Shown: positions 21,571 through 34,311 of the stretch, in pieces
Position numbering within the stretch: the first letter of the stretch is position 1
How the letters are laid out: every line of letters starts with the position of its first letter
The notes under the pieces: model-generated
Told to the model about the DNA's origin: nothing
Seen by the model: the letters and a program-made list of their open reading frames with translations, nothing else
The model's database searches: none
Program-made: the position numbers and the translations under genes
Assembly (NCBI GenBank): GCA_949128115.1
Contig: OX421964.1
Coordinates: 45,796,601 to 45,860,600, forward strand
DNA length: 64,000 bases
Direction of reading: 5' to 3'
Source of the DNA: Anaspis maculata
Lineage: Eukaryota > Arthropoda > Insecta > Coleoptera > Scraptiidae

Positions 21571-24500
21571 TTCACAGGTGCTTTTTTAAATAACGTATCA
21601 AGTGTGATATATTTTATTTCTATAATCAGAATGAAAACAGAATCAATTCCCATATAAAATAACAGGTGTCCAATTTGAGAGAACTTTTCGATGTTTCCCC
21701 CTGAAAGCCATACTTAACCACAAAAAATTTTAGGATACAGATTCGAAGCCTATGGAAAAAATAACGTTTCCTGATTAATTTTGAGCTAACAGCTGACAGG
21801 CTAGCTAAACGCTGATTGGTTGCAATGGTTAGACTATCCAAAGAGTAATACAAAGTTTTCATTACGGATCTACTAAGGTCGGGCTCTCAACAGATTTGTT
21901 ACAGAATAGGACGTGTTTCTGTTGGAGAGATCGTTGAGGAACATATCGTTCCGTAACATACCTATTGTTGGCGAACACAAAAATAGAGAATAGGCCGGTT
22001 AGTCACTTTTGATGAATGGATGTTGACATTGAGCAAGATTGTTCGTACAACAGTCCAGGACAATTTCACCCTCAACACAACCCGAATATTTGGCGTAGGG
22101 CCAAGCAGAGAGCACTTTTTCAAGTGGTTGTCACTACCTGTTTTTCGTACGTTGAATTTCGTCAGAATTTCATCAGAATTTTAGATTTGAAACATGTTCT
22201 ATTTGCAAGTTTAAGCCCCTGAACATGGTAACGATGTGAAATTTCAGTTTCCGAGTTGAGTGGAGCCCTCCTTGACGTTATATTTTTTGTGCTTGAGCTA
22301 TGCTTGAGTTCCGTAAATCTGCAACAATCATAAAAATTTATATCTTCAATGTTCGACTTCCAATCTGGGTAAGTACAAAAACTTTCGAGGTAAGGCATAC
22401 CACACTTCATTATTTTTGTATTAGAATATTAAAAAAATGTATTTTTGGAAAATGGGGGGATTATGGGGTCCTTCCAATTTTGCACCATTTCACGTATGAC
22501 CCTATAGAAAATGTACATGAAATTTCTCAACATTCCCTATTATAGGACTGGTTACGGAAATATTAGGCTAGTTAACGCAACAAACAAAATGGAAATCGCA
22601 ATCGGCAATCGGGAGATATTATAGGCCTCCAAAGTCGAACCATTTTTCCGATACCGACAACTTCGTTGTCCAGCAGTTCATATGCAGACTCAGAAATCCC
22701 AAAATATTCAGTTGTTCTGAAAACAGTAATTGCAAGTTTCAGACGTCCTTAATACGATGTGTGATAAGAAGTAAGATGATTCTTTGCATAGAATTTATTA
22801 CGAGTGGTTTTAATGAAAACTGCATTTTCGGGATAGTTGTTCTGGTTCTGTGGTGCAGATTGGAGCTTTTAATAAAATCTGAGTGACTGATCCTTTCCCC
22901 CAGAAATTTGGCAACGAAAGTAATACACGCTGGATGGACGTACAAGAAACAAGAACCACTAAGATACACTCGTCGTTGAATCGTTAAAATATCAAATTGC
23001 TCGCAAGAAACCTTGCAATAAATAATTTTTGAACAACAGCGCCGCACTTTGCGGGACATTCATGGGTACATGTGCATGACGATGATGGGAAATTATGGAT
23101 TCTCATTTTCGTAATTGATAAATACACACACCTAGGTTATTACCGCACTAAATCACGGAAATGTTGCATGGCGGCGACACCACGGGTATATGGTGTATGA
23201 CGGCCCGTACGCCGATGGTCGTAAATTATAAAAAAAAACTTTTCTGCCCATTCTGAAATTATCCAATTTGTTGCAATAACTCGTGTATTATAAACATGCA
23301 TGCGTATAGTCTCACACGTATATGCACAATGCATGCACCAGTACATTAATAATAATAATAAACATATAATTTTCAACGTACAAGGACAATAGATATATTA
23401 TGACGCGGAGAGGGATTATAATGTATGCATCACATCAACACAATTATATAATATACACGCACACATACAGAGGGATAGAACCGAGGCCCACGCGTATTTA
23501 AATATTTAGTACCCAATTGAAAACCATTAATCGAAACACAATGTATCGTTTAATACAATAAATTTCGATAATAAAACAATAGTTGAGGCTATTTAAAACT
23601 TGTCCCAACCTGGCCGTGTGTTAAACAATACCGTTCCACTTCACGGGTGCCTGGCCAGGCTTTAATTTAAGGCGACCACACATTGCTGCCGCAGCGAAAC
23701 GTTATCCTGGCAGGCATTGCTGGGCTTTGCGCGCGATGACAAATCCGCAGCGATAAATCGCGCACCTTAATAATTATGATGCCCGATTAGTGCGATATTG
23801 GCTAATCAATGTGGGGTGAGGTTGGCTGCAATGCGTAACACAATGAAAGACAATATAGAGTTGTGAGTCCTTGCAGGTGGCAGGATTGTAATAATTCAAA
23901 CATTGCGACGCCATCATATGAATACCTATAGATCGTGGAGACTCCGATAGCCGATAAACGGCAAACCTCTCTCAACATCACAAATGGTGAATGCGCCGAT
24001 CAGAAACAATCATAATTTCCATTCAAATTTCAAATTCTTCATTTACACCAAAGAAGCATATTATTTTAGGAAGGAGACAATAATATATTCCCGGTTGCAA
24101 TGGTTGCATTTCTTTGATCTTCATGCGAAGAACAAAGCCGCATTTTCGAGAAGGGAAGTGATCTAAAAAATCATTTCAAGATTAACGAAATTTTCATTTT
24201 GGTCATTTCAGTTTATTTAGTGAAATAGCACTCTCGCTAGTAGACTGAAAAAAGTTAATCTTCAAGAATGTTGAAGTATTTTCTGTTCCGGAACAGTTAC
24301 ACGATTACATATACATACATGGTGCACACTCTAGTGAGGAAGCCCTTCGAATGTTGTGTGATTTATTCATATTTTAATTTTATATGTAATAGAACCGCAC
24401 TTGTAACCGTGCAAGTGCGATGAAGTCCCAGGATGGCACTCGCAAGTAGACTTGGAAATATAATTTCTTGAATGTTATAGCTGCTAACAATCCAGTCACT

Positions 24501-25542
24501 ATGTTGTATGTTCAAAAACCCTAGCAACTTTGGAAATAATGGTAGAGAGTTGAAATTTTGTACACATGTTCTTCAAGTAGTGAGAAATGAACTAAAGAAA
24601 GTCCCCAAAAATCCGATCTTAGAAACCCATGATAAAAGCCATATTGAGTGTTGAAAACCAGTTTTTTTGGGCGAAGTAGTGGGTCATTGTCTTAGCTCAA
24701 GATTTTTCATTTTGTAACTGGATGATTGCATGTTACCATTTCAAGAATTTCCATACACCATTTTGACAGTTGCCTTGAAAGCGGATCCAAGATGGCGGCC
24801 AAGAAGGAAAAACAGTTGACCACCTACATTATTTTTGAGAAAAGCAATTGTGGACATTTGTTGATGGTCACATTTCATTTCATTTATAATTTTCAATAGA
24901 AAAATCAAGTCACACTTTAGTAGGTACCTACCTGAGAAAACCACTGATTTATCAAGAAAAAAAGAAAATTTGTTGATTTTTTGTTTTTATTCAAATATTT
25001 TAAAACGTTCCAGATTTTTTTGAATGGCTTGAAACACTATCAAAAGCATAAAATTGCGAATATATATGGTATACCTGATTAATATATACTGGATACTGGA
25101 TACTGGAACTGGATAATTCCATATATCCCAGTTCTTTTGGCTTCTGAGATAAAAAAAAATCATAATGTTGCTTTAATATGTTTCAAGGAAACAAACAGTA
25201 TGGAATTCATAACCTGCACGTGAAAAAAAATATGAAAACTCCTATCTTAGAAACCATAAGAGCTATAAAGATATAAAAATTCCCAAATATATTCCTAATT
25301 TCATGCTGCAAACGATCCTGAAATATCTCCAACCGTTTTTGAGATTTCCTGGAAAAAACCGAAAAATTTACCAAATCCTTTTTTACCAATAAATCAATGA
25401 TGTTTTGAGATACTGAAGCATAACTTGAGTTTTCAATTGGAAATCATGTCAATGTCTATAGGTATTTTCAGAAATAAGATAGTCAACTGTTCTCTTTGTT
25501 TCGCCGCCATCTTACCAACATGTCACAGTTAACTCTTGAAAA
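21571..25542. other. Long AT-rich stretch, no gene seen
   Basis: About 4 kb with no domain, no convincing exon and no clear element boundary. A short AAT-type microsatellite lies near 23345. Sequence around 24780 and 25500 contains the motif AAGATGGCGGCC or its complement, which relates to the arrays at 47-56 kb. Confidence 0.3.
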
Positions 25543-25544
25543 TA

Positions 25545-26404
25545 CTGTAGAAGCTCGATAACGTGAACACAAAAATCCCAAGCTCGTTCACGTTAGCGTA
25601 AGTATTCACACTAGTGGAGGTGCAAAAAAAGCTATTTTATAGTGAAAAACACTTAGAAAAACGTTTATTTTCTTTGTTTGCTATACCTACATGAGATATC
25701 AGGAAAAAAACAACTAAAAAACGAATTTTCAAGAAAAAAAGAGGTAACTCAGTCAAACTTTTTGATATGTTTAAACGTGTGATTGACAGTGTCAAGGATC
25801 TTCTCTCTCTTTCTCGTTTTTAACAAAACAGATTGTTGATTTGGCCATTCCATATTTCTTGGAAAGAACAGTTGACATGATTCCTTTCAGTTGAATCGTT
25901 TTAATTTGTCCAAGATAATATCGGGTCTACTTTTCGAGTGATTGATAGTTTGTTTGAGGAATTTAAAACATTTAACTTCAAGAAAACACAAAGCAAGAGT
26001 CAAATTTTGCTGATTATCGCCCAAATAGCGATAAATATCATTGTATATAGTAGAATATGTAGGTATAGATGCTATCAAGTGTGCTCTTCTCACTTGCTAG
26101 TATGCAATAATTGGTAACCTCAACTGCGTCACGTCGGTCTTATTCGGTTGTTCTGATTGGCTGAATCGGGTATGTGGGCGATAATCACATGAATAGACTG
26201 TCGCTCAGCATGGAACCTGCACACGCAATACAACTGATTTGGAGTACCGAAGGAAGGTTGAACGCAAAATTCAAGTCTTGACTTGCAGTTCACGATATCG
26301 AGTGTATCTCTGTTCACGTTACCGAGTACTAATGGGAAAAATCGGGTGTTCACAGGACCGAGATGTTCACATATTCGAATGTTCACGTTATCGAGCTTCT
26401 ACTG
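25545..26404. mobile_element. Non-autonomous pogo/Tigger-like element
   Basis: The 860-bp element has termini CAGTAGAAGCTCGATAACG (right end, read inward) and CTGTAGAAGCTCGATAACG (left), followed by TGAAC, and TA on each side (25543-25544 and 26405-26406). This terminal sequence is the pattern of pogo/Tigger elements within Tc1/mariner. The interior has no DDD transposase frame. Near the right end (26275-26400) several degenerate GTTCACGTTAYCGAG copies lie in tandem. Confidence 0.72.
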
Positions 26405-26406
26405 TA

Positions 26407-28346
26407 GTAGGCGTAGAGTTTGACCAGGAGTTTGACTCTAGATCGCCATCCATTTCTAGCATTATACTCCTTCTAGAAATACTTAATTCTCCCTTAATTA
26501 ACTTGAAGATTGACTGATGGTTTATTAGTGTCAAAAGTCTTTTTTTTTTGAGTAATATAACGTATATTTCAAGATATCTTCCGAAACGGTTCGAGATGTC
26601 TGGCAACTGTTTATCGCACCTTTAACAACAGGAAATAACAAATGTTTATGGTAATTCTCACATTTTCATCATTTTGGCTCTTGAATTTTTCAACTTTATT
26701 TTTCACCCTCTATGCGCCATCTCCTCAGCTGGCTCCAATTCCAAGCATGATCAGAGAAATTTATAGAATTGGTCTGCCAAGTTCCACAACTTCACTGCTA
26801 AGGACAACAAGATAACAGCTATATCCCTTGGTACCCCGACTGATGTGATAGTGCAGTAAGATAGTCAAAAAAGACCCCAAACCTTGAAAAAATTAATTCA
26901 TGAAATTCTATAGCAGTTATCGATTCAGAATTTCATCCTCTACCACATACTCAAAATCCCCGAAGATCCCAGTTGAGCATTTTTCTTGCGGCGCTGTCAA
27001 AGTATATCATGTTTGCTGCAACTAGTCCGAAAATTGTATTCTCGTTTTCGTCACACTAGAGCCACATTGTTGGTTCAGAACTGTTGGTATACACTGCAGG
27101 GCATGACCAGACCTTCGTTTGGACTTCTTACTCGTATTTCACGGAAAAAAAACACGGAAGTCACTTTAATTCCCAATTAACAGTGTTGAATTTAAGATAA
27201 TCTGAGGGTTAGTAACCAAGTTTATTAAAAGCAAAAGTAGGACAATTTTCCTGAAAACCACGAAGCTTTTTCCGAATAATATCATTGTAAAAATCGTCAG
27301 TAGTTAAAGCTTCATTCAAGTTCATCATTTGAGTCCGGTTCCGATAAGCTAGGCCAGTTTTGCATTTTCTAGTGGGAAGGAAACCCTCGGATAATAAAGA
27401 GAATTTTGACCGAAATTGTCGGGAAATGTTCAAGAATCAGTAACGTCTCGTTAAAAACAATTGGTGAAAATCTGATTACGGGTCGCAAAGTTGAAAATTT
27501 GCAGTTATTCTAGGGAGAAAAACTCGAAATCCGTTAGTCCGATTTCCAAAATTGTGACTTCCTTGTGGCGTGCAGGTCGAAATTCGCACTGCATTTTTTA
27601 TAATTTACGAAATGTGAAAAGTTTCATTTTGAACAAATCACCGTCGGAAAATCGAAACCGTGTCGAGTTTGAAAACGCACGACGCCCAATGCAATCTTCT
27701 TTTGATATCAGTTGGAATTTTTTCGAAAAAAAGCGATCTACGAGCAGAAAAGATCATCTGAGTAGAGCTCTGCACCAAACACTGGTATTCCTAGTCAAAG
27801 CCAGGGTGAGTGGCCGTGTCGGGTAGTAACGGCTAGAAAAAAAACGTTTTTGTGTAGAGGCATGCGGGCAACATTTGATGAATATGATCTTCCACACATT
27901 TCGTTACAAATTTCCCATGTTTCTCCTTTAATATTGAAAAAGAATTATTCAAATATTTAGAAAAATAAAGAAGTTATCGACATTTTAAAACCACCTACTA
28001 CCTACCTGATGTGAGTCTAGGCCCAGTTATGAGCTTTTTCTCTTCTTGAAATTAACCACTTCGGAAACAACTGGGGAGTAGAGAATCATGCCATAAATGT
28101 TCAAAATCACTACCTTAGGAACATTTCGATTTGATATAAGTAGATACGACAGCTAATCGACCACACCACCGAAACGACTCTCGAACTTTCAACTCCACGA
28201 TTCGTCGAGATTGAGAGTCCAAGAGTTTTACAGTTGGAAAATAACTCAGGGAAAGAACACGACGCGATCGAGTAATAATAAGAAGACGACGTAATCGAGC
28301 GAGTCCCGAGTCCCGCATATCAGCCGAAGGACCAGGAAGGCCAAGG
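26407..28346. other. No confident gene; diverged direct repeat begins here
   Basis: A 74-codon minus-strand frame (27433-27209) without an ATG start reads protein-like but has no recognised domain. The stretch 27550-27800 recurs in diverged form at 28815-29070 (shared CACCG followed by TGGAAAA or CGGAAAA, CGAGACCGTGTCG or CGAAACCGTGTCG, and GAGCAGAAAAG or CAGCAGAAAAG), flanking the copia remnant on both sides. Confidence 0.3.
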
Positions 28347-28730
28347 TTGGTCAGAACTGGAGCAAGGGGAAGACTTCGTAAGCTATATGGTCAAAAAATC
28401 GCCGATCTGAGAGCCATTGAAATCGTGCAAGAAGCCTATTTTGCTGAAATTCCATTGATACGCGAAATAAGTTCTTCGGACGGAAGTCGATGAATGGTAT
28501 AACGCCATGGCGAGTAAAATCAAATCTGTTATTAAGAACGATATTTGGGAGCTTGTTGATCGTCCGGTCGACGAAGAAGTAATCGGCAGACGCATTGTGC
28601 TGGAGGAAAAAGTTCACGGCCGGCGGATGGGAAACTTGAAGGAAAAAAGACTCGACTCGTGTCACAAGGTTTCAGCCAACGCCCTGGAATTCATTTCAAC
28701 AGAAAAGCCATCCAGAACCAAATTCTGACC
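28347..28730 (+). pseudogene. Ty1/copia reverse-transcriptase remnant
   Basis: The N-terminal part of a copia reverse transcriptase is readable across at least two frameshifts: an RGRLRKLY basic stretch, then WYNAMASKIKSV and NDIWELVDRP, then in another frame KTRLVSQGFSQRPG. These correspond to the conserved N-TWELV and K-RLV-GF-Q-PG blocks of the family. The catalytic YVDD region is absent; similarity ends by about 28730. It is a short dead fragment. Confidence 0.62.
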
Positions 28731-28799
28731 CTGCAACACGTTCCTACAACGGAGATGGTTGCTGACGTCCTCACCAATGGGGCTTTTCTCCAACTATGA

Positions 28800-29070
28800 C
28801 TCGCAGTGAGTCTGCGATCATTCCGTTGGGCTTGCCGCAGGTCGAAGTTTTCCACTGCAGTTTCTTTAAATTCACGGAATGTGCAAGTTCAATTTTGAAA
28901 AAATCACCGCTGGAAAACCGAGACCGTGTCGTATTCAAAAATATATTTAGGACTACAGAACGCCCAAGTGCTATACTTTCAATATAAGTTGAAATTTTTT
29001 GAAAGAAGTCGATTCCTCAGCAGAAAAGGTCCTGGTGGAAGCTCGGGTGAACGACCAAAAAATTGAATCA
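28800..29070. repeat. Diverged direct repeat of 27550-27800
   Basis: Blocks AATGTG, TTTGAA or TTCAATTTTGAA, AAATCACCG, CCGTGTCG, GTTG followed by AATTTTTT, and AGCAGAAAAG occur in the same order as at 27550-27800. The pair bracket the copia remnant. They could be decayed LTRs of that element or simply repeat copies; LTR termini were not identified. Confidence 0.35.
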
Positions 29071-32006
29071 AAATCGTATCGCCCAACTGAGGAATGGTAG
29101 GAAGCTCCAACTGCAGACTTAGTTTGAATCTTTTGTTGTGTGGTTCCCTGCCGAATTTGATTCCATTCTATGGATCTTGAATAATTGAATGGCAAAGTCG
29201 AGGGCAAAGTTTTGAGCTTTGCCGATATAAACACGTTGGAACTAGTTATGCAAGAAAAAACATTCTTCTTGATGTCTTATTCTTGCAATCCTTCAATTTG
29301 GGCCCAAGACTTCCGCGTTCAAAATCCGTTCAAGGATCATTACTCATCAGCTTGAAGTATCTAAAAACCAAAAATCCTGCACTGAATACTAAATGACTGA
29401 CGTGCCTTTCAATTTTAGTGAATAATCTCTTCGGGACTCTCAAGGTAGATTGAGGAAAGCTTCAACCTCTCTCAAATAAAAAAAATAGAATACAAAATAA
29501 AATTGATTCGGCTTCGCTTATAGCAATCAAAGAAACTACTCTAAGGGCCTTATAAAAAAATCTCCCTCTCTACGGGCAAAATCGAGAATCCCTGTAAAAC
29601 ATTTCCGTTAGGACCATAGAACACAAAAATAGCATGGATCCCGATTTTCGAAGAAAGTATACGATTCATCTGGAATCTGGCTTTGTGGCCGGACTAAAAA
29701 TAATTGTAGAAAAAATATGCTGCAACAGAGGATAGCAGTGTGTTTCTGAGTATATCACACACTTTTTGTCCGTGACGTGAGATAACATGATAAATAGCAT
29801 TTTGACTCACATGACGTATTTTTGCCCCCCCCTTCCAAGTGTTACACTTGCCCCCCCCCCCTCCCTCTTAGCTACGCTTTTGTATTGTGCAAGCACATCT
29901 CATTATCGCTACAGGGTGTTTTTAAAATAGCATTTATTTATGAAAGTAGGCACTTAGGTGCTCGTATCTAGAGATACACCTGTTCGATATGCCTGCAATG
30001 TATATAATCATCTTCTCGCCTGGGAACTCCAAGTACCTAGGTGATTAGTAGAAAATCCCGTTTTTCATGCCAATAAAATCGCATACTATAGATACCTGCG
30101 TATGAAATGTGTTTCTGAACACTTCCGGGCAATTCTCCCCATGATTATTTTGAAATAATTTGACGATTGACGTTCGATGCAAAGCATGACATAAATTACT
30201 TATGAATGAGTAGTACCAACAAATTGTCATACGTACTCGTGTTGTAGGTATCATGAACAGAAATCGGACATTGGTACATAATTATCACGTGATAATATAA
30301 TAATGTTAAAATAGATAGCGGTTGGATTCAATTAAAAATACTCGTTTAGAAGGCCAATAATAGCAAATTATACAAACAGGATTCCGGAACTCACCGAGCA
30401 ATGCACACGATCTCCCGTGTGTGTGGCACAAAACGAACACTGTCTTTACATTTTAAGATCAGATGTTCACCTATACCGATAGCAGTGATGTGAAAAATTT
30501 GAAAAGTAAATTGGAATGAAAGTAATCATAAAAGCACACACAGAGAGACATTTTAATCGACAGAATCGGATCTCGCTTCGCCTAATGGAGGAGAAAAAAC
30601 TCATTTGCATAAATACAACATTATTGATCTAGCGGAACAAGTGTGCTGTTTGTTTTTGTGCGATTTGCATAAATAATGTGGTACACCATTGCAAATCGCG
30701 CGCGAGCGAGCAGTGCTCAATGGGTTTGCACTTCGCTTCAAGTTCGCCGAAAATGAAACAACAACGGATATTGAGTAAGAGCAGTATTTTGATGCGTGCG
30801 TGGGATTTATAGGAAGACGGTTCAATAAATTATTTCGCACGCAAATTTGTCATCATTTGAGATCATTAACTGGAAGAAATGGGTCCATTGAGTTGAATTA
30901 AGGAGTAGTTGGAGTTCTTGACCTTTCATTTTGGTGTGGGACTCGCTTATGGTGGATTAGCGTGAGTGACTGTGCTGAAATTAGGAGAAGCTGGCTAATT
31001 TTGGACAAGGGCAAAGTCCAGTTTCGGTGAACAATGGCCGGTTTTTAATGAAAAATTCTGCTATCACTTTCTCTTGGGTAGGTGGTATACGGTGTGAGTT
31101 GTCAACAAATTTGGGGTTCAGCTCAATTTTATTATAGGTACACACTGACTGATGAGTGAGAAGTGAGGTCTGTATCAACGATGTATCACTGTTGAACTTG
31201 CGTAAATGAAAAACGCAAAATCATGCTTTTTACATGGTTAGTTGGGCCCACAAAGAACAGAGCCACCGGCTCGGGCGTCTTTCAAAGCTTTCCTCTTTAT
31301 CTCCGCCCTATGCCGTATAAGCACAAAGCTGATGATGGAAGCGCGCGCCAAATCCCACCTGCTCCCTCGCACAAAGCCATCATCGCAGGCACCATCCCTC
31401 GACAACCCCACATGTAATGTGAGGGTATGTGTCAAAGAGGCCAAAGTGGTCCTTACGGTGCCGTGGCGCAAGGGCTAGGGGAAAGTGCGTCGGCACGCGT
31501 CGCTTGCCGGGATGACCGTTACAGGATGCATCATCCAGAGGAGAGCCTGCTCGGATGGAACAATTGCACATCTGCACGTGCCTCGGTACACACAGGATGA
31601 TGGCCGTCCCGAATGAGCCACCCCGGAGGTAGGGTAATTGATTCGGGATTTGTTGCGATCGCACCTTTGTTTACGCGCACCTTGTTTGCACCGGAAAGCT
31701 GTGTAGCCTGTAGCAGCTTCATCAATCCACAGTTTGGCTTTGACACATAACCACCGGGCGACAGATAAATTGATTTCAATTCGCGGGCTGACTGCAAGGG
31801 ATCTTTGCAAGTATAATCATTATTATTTCTAGCTTCCGTTATTCCATAAATGACCCAGACTTCATCTGTCATCTTCTTTCGCGATCATTAATTTCACCAT
31901 TCATGTTGTGAATCAATGGATCCAAAGTCTAACACTAACCCTATACCTAGCACTAGCCCGAACGCTGAGATCCTCATCAATAGTATGTTAAAAAACTATA
32001 TCATAT
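29071..32006. other. No confident gene
   Basis: Two poly-C tracts lie at about 29825-29870. A segment CTTT-TGTCCGTGACGTGAG with neighbouring TGACTCACATGACG (29755-29815) has a relative at 38965-39020. The part 31240-31660 is G+C-richer, with overlapping short frames on both strands, but no exon with splice consensus and a recognised domain could be supported. Confidence 0.3.
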
Positions 32007-32150
32007 TGTTACGAGTTGCGAGAGTCTCGTGCGATTCCAATACATTCGATAGCATACGCGTTAATGTTGGATCGTTCGGCACAAGCTGGAGACCCCAATA
32101 GGCGAGTAGAACACATCTGAGCAACTAGGCATTTCCACATGACGTCACGA
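32007..32150 (+). mobile_element. 5' fragment of TGTTACG-type LTR
   Basis: The sequence starts TGTTACGAG and continues with TCTCGTGC, matching the first ~30 bp of the solo LTR at 19521, then diverges. The right edge is not defined. It is either a different subfamily or a truncated copy. Confidence 0.3.
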
Positions 32151-32433
32151 GCTCGTCAGTGTTGCCAACCTTGTTGAATTTATAACCTCAAAAAACTGTT
32201 CGGGAACAACCCGCGTTGTTATGATTGGAAAAAAGTACTTTTTTGAGATTTTGGATACAGTAGGAAGCAAGTTTGTGCGCGATAATTGTTCACAAAACTC
32301 TGGCGCTTCGATCAATACTAATAGTTGGTAATGTGCTACCCCAAATAGCTCAATAAACAAGAAAGTTTGGTGGAGTGCTTGAGTCATTTTCGTCGAAAAA
32401 AGAATGAAATCCGTGGCTTTTTCGGAAAACTAG

Positions 32434-32783
32434 ATTCCTGGAAGAAGAGAGCATCTCAGGAAGTATCTCAAAGTGCCAAGAAATGCGACTCAAAGACATC
32501 TGGGAAGGAGAAAATATGCCAGTTCATTATCATGCCGATAAGGTAAAAAGCTGACTAAATTGTTGGAATACAGAATAATGTGAGATGATTTTACAAATTA
32601 TCCATCACTAAGCGCCCTTCTGATTTCAGAAAGTATTGGTGTGGCAAAAACTGTGACCTGTGGCTGTGGCGATCTCGAAATGGGAAAATTCAGCGACCAA
32701 GGCATTTCCAAGCTGACCACAATTTTACCTCAAATCCTGCTTATAAGAAGAAATTTCAGGATTTATTAAGCAACGTGTCTTGA
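32434..32783 (+). CDS. Candidate two-exon module with C...C...DHN pattern
   Basis: Exon 1 (32434-32542) follows a TAG acceptor and ends at a consensus donor (ATAAG/GTAAAA). Exon 2 begins at 32634 (acceptor within TTTCAGAAAG) and runs to a TGA at 32781-32783; the intron is 91 nt. Joined in phase 0 it is open for 86 codons. Exon 2 reads YWCGKNCDLWLW and then RHFQADHNFTSNP, faintly recalling FLYWCH-type zinc fingers (YW, C, C, H-N), though the spacing is not canonical. A diverged copy lies 645 bp downstream with the same exon layout. The start of the gene is not located. Confidence 0.32.
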
Positions 32784-33080
32784 CGCGATGAAGCCATCAA
32801 CTGAGAATTCAAGATTGTCAAGTCAGGTGTACGATTTGGTCATCAGAAAATACTTGGAGCCGAGCTCGAAGCCGTTCACATGTGCTTAGATCACAGCGAA
32901 TATTACAACTACAGTGAAGTAGAGGATGGAAATTATTGTCAATTCAAACAACCAGGCTTGTGAAAGCAATGACAAAGCATGGCTAAAGATGTAAAGGGCT
33001 CAATGAACGTGAAAGTTGGGTTGGAGTGGTTGAATCTTTTTTTTTTAGGGAAAAATTAGAAATTCATGATTTTCTTGAAA

Positions 33081-33414
33081 TGCCGGGCTCGTGGAAGTAC
33101 GAAGTATCACAGAATGTATCCCAAAGCGCCAAGAAATGGAAAAGAGGAAAGAAGGAATACCCTTGAAAAAATATACGGAGGTTGTACCGATAACGATTAG
33201 GATCGGTAACTAAATTGCTGTAATACAGTTATGATGTTTGCATAAAATTATCTGTTGCTGAGCCTCTCTAGTTTCAAGAAGTACCTGTTTGGAAAATTGT
33301 GGCCTTCGGCAATCTAAAAATTGGAAAATCTATGGACTGAGGAATTTCTACGTCGACCACAATTTGGAATCTAGAATCCTGAATAGAACAATGAATATTT
33401 GTATTTTTGAGTGA
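33081..33414 (+). pseudogene. Diverged tandem copy of the two-exon module
   Basis: This mirrors 32434-32783: shared AAAG-GCCAAGAAATG, a donor at GATCG/GTAACT, and a second block (33279-33414) following TTTCAAG, open to a TGA. Conserved residues relative to copy 1 include C-X4-C, an N-K-I segment, R-X-F and DHN. The second block keeps a frame of similar length (44 versus 50 codons), but exon joining is less clean, so it may be a pseudogene or a fast-evolving paralogue. Confidence 0.28.
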
Positions 33415-33709
33415 TGTATCTTGACACAATCAAGTTGTAGTTAAAAATTCAACATCGTTGAATCAGGTGTGAAATTTCTGTCAAGGAGGGCTCCGGTGAC
33501 CAAAGACATCTTCGGTGGCCGAACAGCTGTTTGTGTTGAACTTCTATGTTTTGCCTCTGTCCATTTGCTACAACCGAAGTGAAGACATTCTTGCACTTTT
33601 AAAATATAAAATATAAACAAAAACTATTGTCTGTTTCTTTGATACGGCAGTAAAAGCTGAGCCTCAAGTATTTAAGTGATTGGAAAGCACAAACCGAAGA
33701 GGTACATAC

Positions 33710-33881
33710 CTAGCTCCTCACAAGGAATATGACTCCAGCAATGCCGGTAATGTAAGCCCCCAACATTCAGGTGTAGTTTGCTGGCAAAGTCCATGCCCAA
33801 TTTCGTCGGAAAATATGAGTTTTCACCAATACCCTGTGCAGGTAACTTAATATGTTTGGCTTGCTCTCTCACAAAAAACAC
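33710..33881 (-). CDS. Candidate exon (unidentified)
   Basis: The minus-strand frame reads protein-like (KLGMDFASKLHLNVGG, then HCWSHIPCEEL) and ends at a good donor (GCTAG/GTATGTA). The acceptor side is weak. No family is recognised and no partner exon was found, so this rests on composition and one donor site. Confidence 0.2.
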
Positions 33882-34311
33882 ACTTTTCCACGAGAACTTA
33901 TTTCACAGGCGCATTAAGGACATTACTTTGAACTTAATACAAAAGTTTTAAACTCAAACAGGTAGCCAAGGAAAAAAATGCAGAAAGTGGAACTCCATAA
34001 GCGCCCTGTAGTTCGGTTGTCCCCCGAACATTATTTGGTTGAAATTTGGCGGGCAATTCTGGACAGTTGGCAACACTGCTGTGGCGTCAATGGAAATGCC
34101 TAATTCGCGAAGGTGATGCCGAGTTTCCCGAGCGTGCCGGTATACACGCGAATCTGATGGACGTTTTGAGAGCTAGCGCAAATTTACTGGCGGCGGTCAA
34201 TGTGAAATATGCCAGAGAGCTCATGGAATGTTCCCGAAGAAATAGTCGAAATATATAAGCGGAGATGAGCCGACTTGAGGGGATGTCTTCAAGGAGCATC
34301 ATCAGTGTATA

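Noticed and set aside
31223..31872. Host gene in the G+C-richer block
   Set aside because: Five overlapping frames on both strands, none with recognised domains, splice-site support or a clear start; left unannotated.
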